From Microcaldota archaeon (GTDB taxonomy: Archaea; Micrarchaeota; Micrarchaeia; CAILAH01), in the NCBI GenBank assembly GCA_026419815.1, contig JAOAKR010000037.1:1-6511 (forward strand): a stretch of 6,511 nt of DNA, in the 5' to 3' direction. Below the pieces are notes generated by a model. It saw only the letters and a list, made by a program, of their open reading frames with translations. It had not been told where the DNA came from and did not search any database. Positions within the stretch are counted from its first letter, which is position 1. Each line of letters starts with the position of its first letter. The position numbers and the translations under genes were made by a program. This document shows, piece by piece, positions 2,718 to 6,511 of the stretch.

Positions 2718-5321
2718 ATGGTCCATTCATACGCACCGAAAAGCCTTTCAGAGGAAAAAAAGGAAGCGCATAAGCACAGCCACTTGAGCTTGTGCCCTTC
2801 CGATAAGATGCAGGCCCGCAAGCTCGGCTTGCCTCGTGGGATATACAACGTGATGCTGGGCATTGCGCTCGCGTGCACAGTTGCCACGGCGTCCGCGCAG
2901 GAGCTCCCGTTCAGGCATAACCCGGAAAAGTGCTCAACAAGCGAGGTCCAGTTTGAGGGTGCCCCTGGCAAGGTTAAGATTGGCACTGATTATGAGCTTG
3001 AGCGTGCGTATGACAAGTTCAAGAAGGGCAAGCTCCCATACGAAGACCTCCGCGCAAAATATGTTACCCCCAAGTCAGCGGAGATAATACGCGCCAACGG
3101 CCTGCCGCCAAAACTGCTGCCGAAAGTATCAGATGAGATCCTGCAGCAGCTTGAGTGCGGCTACCAGCACAGCCTCACGAGCCAGAAGGAGAAGGCAAAG
3201 GTGGCGGTGCCGGCGGCCACGCCAGCGGCAGCTACTCCTAAAATGCAGCACAAGGGCGCTAAGGGCAAGGCAAGGAATTATGCTACAATTTACCACACAA
3301 TGCCTGATGGTTCCGTAGCAACAGAGCAGCGGTTTGCTGAGCCGGCAGGCAAGATGGTGGTCCACAAGCTGCCCAAGCCCCCTAAAGTGATTGAGAAGAC
3401 GGTTTATGCGATGCCTCACGAGGAATACGCGAAGATGCAGGCGCAGGCACAGGAAACTGCCGGCGCCGAAAAAACCATTGGCGAGATAATTGAGGAGAAG
3501 CGCGTCCCTGAGGACCAGCTTACAAGCAGCCCGCCCGCAGAGGGTGAGGCGGCACCGGAATACAAGACGGAGTGCAAGGGTTGTGTGGAAGAGCATCCAA
3601 ATGAGGAGGAAGTGGCCAGGATACTTGCTGATAAGGAAAAGAGCGGCGACAAGCTTGCAGTTGTGGCCGCAAGCGTAAGCGTTCTTGATTCCACCGTGCG
3701 CAACCGGATTTCAGAGCTTGACTTTGGGCTGCAGCAAGTGCTTAGCGAGGGTGTAACGCAAGAGCGCATGTCACAGTTGCTGGACGAGCTTGACAAGATA
3801 TACGCACAGATGTCCGGTGAAATTAATGAGATCCAGAAACAGCTTGATGAGTGCCCCCGCGATTCAGGGGATGACCGCAAGGTAGTAGCATACTTGCTTG
3901 ATAAGATGTCCCAATTGGATATTTATGTAACACAGAAAAAAGAAGACTATTCGTCTATACTTAGGGAAAAGGTTGCTGAGGAGCTTGCGCCTACCTCAAA
4001 GGAGGTCTTTGAGACCGTTGACTCGTTTGAGTACGTAATTACAAATGAAATGAAAGGCCTTGAAAGGGCATTTGGGGCCCTTGTAATCCAGTTTAATGAT
4101 GGGCCAAAGCGCAGCCCAACTTTGCGTGTTGATGAGATTGGCGAGGAGCCGAACAATATTGACGGCCTGTTCAAGATGGGCAACAGGATAATACAGCGGG
4201 CTGACGAGCTGGTAGCCCGCGCCGAGAATGACCGTGAACGGCTTTACAAGACGATTGATGAATGCCGCAAATGCACGGACACTATGGCGCTTAAGGATAA
4301 GATTGAGAATACAATTTCATATGCAAGTGGCAAGCGTGATGAGTTCATCTCATCGCTTAGTGCATATTCATCCTCTGGGGAAAGAGGCGAGAAGCCGGCT
4401 GAAGATGCAGATGTTAAAGGTGCGCTTTCACTGCTTGGGGATGGCTACCTGTCAGAGGCATCTGTTGGTGATAGGCTGATGCGCGGCTGGGGTGCACACG
4501 CACCACTATACCTGCACTTGACACCTCCCGGCAGTATGCTTGGCTTCACGATGGGCGGTGCGTACGGCGGGCACGGGCACGAATACGTGGGCGAGCACAT
4601 TAAGCATATTGCAAGCATCAGCTTTGGGCCGCACCTGCTCCTAAAAGACGGGGACGGCAATGCGTGGCACGTAGCGGCATTAGTCCAACTGGCCAATAAA
4701 GGCACGAACAAGGCGCTTGTCGGCGGTGAATTCCTCGTTTCAAGCAATGTTATGGGCTTTAAGGCGGGCGGTATGTTCAACGAGAGGGCGCCGTTTTCAT
4801 ATTCGTTGGATGTCTGGGACACTTCCAGCAAGTACCCTGTCATCGCCAATTCATATGGCGTATACGCACAAAGGAAAGATGGCGGCTCAACGTTTGAGTG
4901 TGCAGAGGGCAGTGTTATGCTTCAGCTGCCGTTCTGGTACGGCAAGCCGGCATACTTGAACGCAGTTATTGGCGGGGCGGGCAGGTATTCGTCCGCATGG
5001 CCAAACCTCTCGTGGGATGCATCTGCGATTGTTGGTGCCTCGCTCACTTGGAAATATGTTAACTTTGGCGGTGGCGCACTGCTTGGCTCGCAGTACAGCC
5101 AGCTGTTCGTGCCAGGTGTCGGCACCTACACAACGGATGGGAGGACATATATTGGCAGCATACAATCTTCACTGGAATTTGAGGTTGGATATGTGGTATT
5201 TGGCGGCATAAAGGCGGCCGACATCAAGGATATGCTTACGGTGCAGGCAAGCATCGAATACATAAGAAAAGGGGACAATTATGCGATTGTCCCCCAGTTT
5301 GGGATAATAATCGTGTGGTGA
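2718..5321 (+). CDS. Large exported coiled-coil protein with C-terminal beta-barrel-like domain
   Basis: 867 residues from ATG 2718; I do not recognise a named family. A charged N-terminal extension (1-42) precedes a signal-peptide core (about 43-58) with a likely cut after 'ATASA' (residue 60). Next come a mixed region (61-160) and a Pro/Ala/Lys linker (about 160-185, 'VAVPAATPAAATPK'). A long charged helical region, probably coiled coil, runs from about 300 to 550, with CKGC at 286-289, a Cys at 379 and CRKC at 516-519. From about residue 591 the character changes to Gly- and aromatic-rich strands of 9-14 residues with alternating hydrophobicity and short turns, about 14 in all. The last eight residues, QFGIIIVW, fit the beta-signal of outer-membrane barrels (polar-x-Gly-x-x-hydrophobic-x-aromatic). 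The layout resembles bacterial tethers such as OmpM (exported coiled coil plus barrel), which is analogy only. A secreted all-beta adhesin domain is the main alternative. It is followed after six nt by an Ig-domain protein, probably in one transcript. Confidence 0.85.
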   Translation: MVHSYAPKSLSEEKKEAHKHSHLSLCPSDKMQARKLGLPRGIYNVMLGIALACTVATASAQELPFRHNPEKCSTSEVQFEGAPGKVKIGTDYELERAYDKFKKGKLPYEDLRAKYVTPKSAEIIRANGLPPKLLPKVSDEILQQLECGYQHSLTSQKEKAKVAVPAATPAAATPKMQHKGAKGKARNYATIYHTMPDGSVATEQRFAEPAGKMVVHKLPKPPKVIEKTVYAMPHEEYAKMQAQAQETAGAEKTIGEIIEEKRVPEDQLTSSPPAEGEAAPEYKTECKGCVEEHPNEEEVARILADKEKSGDKLAVVAASVSVLDSTVRNRISELDFGLQQVLSEGVTQERMSQLLDELDKIYAQMSGEINEIQKQLDECPRDSGDDRKVVAYLLDKMSQLDIYVTQKKEDYSSILREKVAEELAPTSKEVFETVDSFEYVITNEMKGLERAFGALVIQFNDGPKRSPTLRVDEIGEEPNNIDGLFKMGNRIIQRADELVARAENDRERLYKTIDECRKCTDTMALKDKIENTISYASGKRDEFISSLSAYSSSGERGEKPAEDADVKGALSLLGDGYLSEASVGDRLMRGWGAHAPLYLHLTPPGSMLGFTMGGAYGGHGHEYVGEHIKHIASISFGPHLLLKDGDGNAWHVAALVQLANKGTNKALVGGEFLVSSNVMGFKAGGMFNERAPFSYSLDVWDTSSKYPVIANSYGVYAQRKDGGSTFECAEGSVMLQLPFWYGKPAYLNAVIGGAGRYSSAWPNLSWDASAIVGASLTWKYVNFGGGALLGSQYSQLFVPGVGTYTTDGRTYIGSIQSSLEFEVGYVVFGGIKAADIKDMLTVQASIEYIRKGDNYAIVPQFGIIIVW
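5317..5321 (+). promoter_or_regulatory. Shine-Dalgarno GGTGA overlapping the stop of the 867-residue protein
   Basis: GGTGA contains the TGA stop (5319-5321) and lies six nt before ATG 5328. It supports that ATG rather than the in-frame ATG at 5340, and suggests coupled translation of the two envelope proteins. Confidence 0.65.
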
Positions 5322-5327
5322 GCAAAA

Positions 5328-6511
5328 ATGGATACAAAAATGGCAATATTGGCAGGTATGCTCCTGCTGTTTGCATCTGTCTCGGCGTTCGTGGTGACGG
5401 TGCCGGGTGACACTGTTGCGGTGCCTTACAAGGCGGCGCCGGCACTACAGGTTTCACCCCCAATCGTGCCCCGTGCGTGCGATGTTAGTGTGTCATACCT
5501 TCCGAGCACTGAAGTGAAAGTGTATATGGCGAATGGTGTTGACACTGGGATAAAGTGCAAGACGAACGCCAACGGTGCGTGCACGTTTAGGTTTGGCGCT
5601 GCACAGCCCCGCGGGGTATACACCGTCAAGGCAGGCAATGCGCAAGCCAAGGTAACGCTTGAGCCGTCCGAATATTGCGTATCAAACATCAAGTCGTTCA
5701 CGATATCCCCACAGGAGGCAACCGTAAAGGCTGGCCGCAGCACATCGCTCAGGCTCATCGCACTTGACGCTGCAGGCAGCCCAGTAGCCATAAACGCGGC
5801 ATTTGCGCTTTCCGACCCGTCGTTTGGCACGCTCACCACCCCCGACTGGCTCGGCAGCAATGAGGTTATGTTCTCAGGCACAAAGGCCGGCAAGGTAAAG
5901 CTCACCGCAACATACCTTAGCAAGAATGCCTCTGCAACAATCACAGTTGAGCCAACCGATTGCACAAAGTCCGCGCTTATTGGTGACGTCCAGCCGGTAT
6001 ATGCTGCAGGCTCAAACGTCACATTTGCAGTTAATGTTACTGATGAGTACGGCAACCCCAAATCAGGCGCAGTGTCTGTTGAATACACTTCCCCTGAAGG
6101 CAAGAAATCCGAATACACATTTGTATCTGGCAGCAACGGGGTTGCAAGTGTTACTTTCCCGACCGGCCCCAAGTCTGGTGCTGCAAGCGTGAGATTCCAC
6201 TCAAACAATCTTAAGTTCTGCCCGGCAGATGCGCCTAAGCAGGCGCAGTTTACTGTGGTTGCGGGGCTCCCGAAATATGTTGTAGTAACCCCACAGCAGA
6301 CCGTTGAAGATGTCGGCGACAGCGTGGCGCTTGTTGCGCGCGTTTATGACGCAAATATGAACGAGCTGCCAGGCCAGACGATTGTATGGGAATCCCGCAA
6401 CACGACCGTGGCAACGGTTAACAGCAACGGAATTGTGTCTGCAAAGTTCCCGGGAGAGGCAGAGATTGTTGCATCTGCATTATACACTATATACTCTACT
6501 AAGTTTGACTG
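5328..6511 (+). CDS. Exported multi-Ig-domain surface protein, partial (first 394 residues)
   Basis: The open frame continues past the right edge. It begins with a short signal peptide (1-20, cut likely after 'ASVSA'). Repeated beta-sandwich segments follow. One lies at about 50-113 ('NANGACTF', then 'GVYTVKAG'). The next, about 118-209, is Big_2-like: 'ISPQEATVKAG' opening and 'AGKVKLTATY' closing. The third, about 212-313, is Big_1-like: 'VTDEYGNPKSGAVSVEY' and 'GVASVTFP'. The last, about 316 to the end, is Big_2-like: 'VTPQQTVEDVGDSVALVARV' with 'VATVNSNGIVSAKFPG'. Such domains build S-layers, adhesins and invasin-like stalks. Four N-glycosylation sequons (N200, N230, N236, N358) fit an archaeal surface protein. 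Six cysteines (51, 77, 85, 117, 212, 298) could form disulfides. It sits six nt after the barrel-like protein, so the two probably act together in the envelope. The exact role, S-layer or adhesin, cannot be told without the C-terminus. Confidence 0.85.
   Translation, partial: MDTKMAILAGMLLLFASVSAFVVTVPGDTVAVPYKAAPALQVSPPIVPRACDVSVSYLPSTEVKVYMANGVDTGIKCKTNANGACTFRFGAAQPRGVYTVKAGNAQAKVTLEPSEYCVSNIKSFTISPQEATVKAGRSTSLRLIALDAAGSPVAINAAFALSDPSFGTLTTPDWLGSNEVMFSGTKAGKVKLTATYLSKNASATITVEPTDCTKSALIGDVQPVYAAGSNVTFAVNVTDEYGNPKSGAVSVEYTSPEGKKSEYTFVSGSNGVASVTFPTGPKSGAASVRFHSNNLKFCPADAPKQAQFTVVAGLPKYVVVTPQQTVEDVGDSVALVARVYDANMNELPGQTIVWESRNTTVATVNSNGIVSAKFPGEAEIVASALYTIYSTKFD

Noticed and set aside
3129..3880. 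Two overlapping minus-strand frames of about 155 codons
   Set aside because: Low-complexity Leu/Arg- or Ser-rich translations antisense to the coiled-coil gene; no start signals and no recognisable domain.
5426..6208. 260-codon minus-strand frame
   Set aside because: It lies antisense to the Ig-domain protein, which has a signal peptide, ribosome site and recognisable domains. The antisense frame has none of these.
1..6511. CRISPR array or insertion sequence
   Set aside because: No regularly spaced repeats and no transposase-like frame were seen; the only repeats are the short intergenic ones described.

Overview
The window looks archaeal. It has a tRNA-Lys gene split by a bulge-helix-bulge type intron and without an encoded CCA, TATA boxes about 25-30 bp before expected transcript starts, GGTG/GAGG Shine-Dalgarno sites about 6 nt before starts, and tightly packed genes. 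The T-loop intron, compact layout and large unrecognised envelope proteins would suit a DPANN-type archaeon (for example the Micrarchaeota/ARMAN group). That placement is inference; no phylogenetic marker is present.

Layout. Positions 1-2313 are a minus-strand operon of four genes, reading leftward from a TATA promoter at about 2350. They are a VirB2/TrbC-like two-helix membrane protein (pilin candidate), two tandem paralogous membrane-anchored proteins, and a VirB4/HerA-type ATPase cut by the window edge. Together they look like a minimal conjugation-type (type IV secretion related) DNA transfer or import machine. Positions 2314-2468 are non-coding, with that promoter, a tandem repeat and a GC-rich hairpin flanked by direct repeats. 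tRNA-Lys(TTT) occupies 2469-2599 on the minus strand, with a 56-nt intron between tRNA positions 59 and 60. Positions 2600-2717 carry two divergent TATA promoters, one for the tRNA and one for the plus-strand operon.

Positions 2718-6511 are a plus-strand operon of two exported proteins. The first (867 aa) has a signal peptide, a Pro/Ala/Lys linker, a long helical coiled-coil region bracketed by two CxxC motifs, and a C-terminal domain of about 270 residues. That domain looks like a transmembrane beta-barrel and ends in a sequence matching the outer-membrane beta-signal. The second, partial at its 3' end, has a signal peptide and serial bacterial-Ig-like domains with N-glycosylation sequons, as in S-layer or adhesin proteins. 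The pair reads as a cell-envelope module.

The strongest leads are the possible beta-barrel protein in an archaeon, the T-loop intron, and the arrangement of a short VirB4-like ATPase behind two paralogous membrane proteins that may supply its missing N-terminal half.
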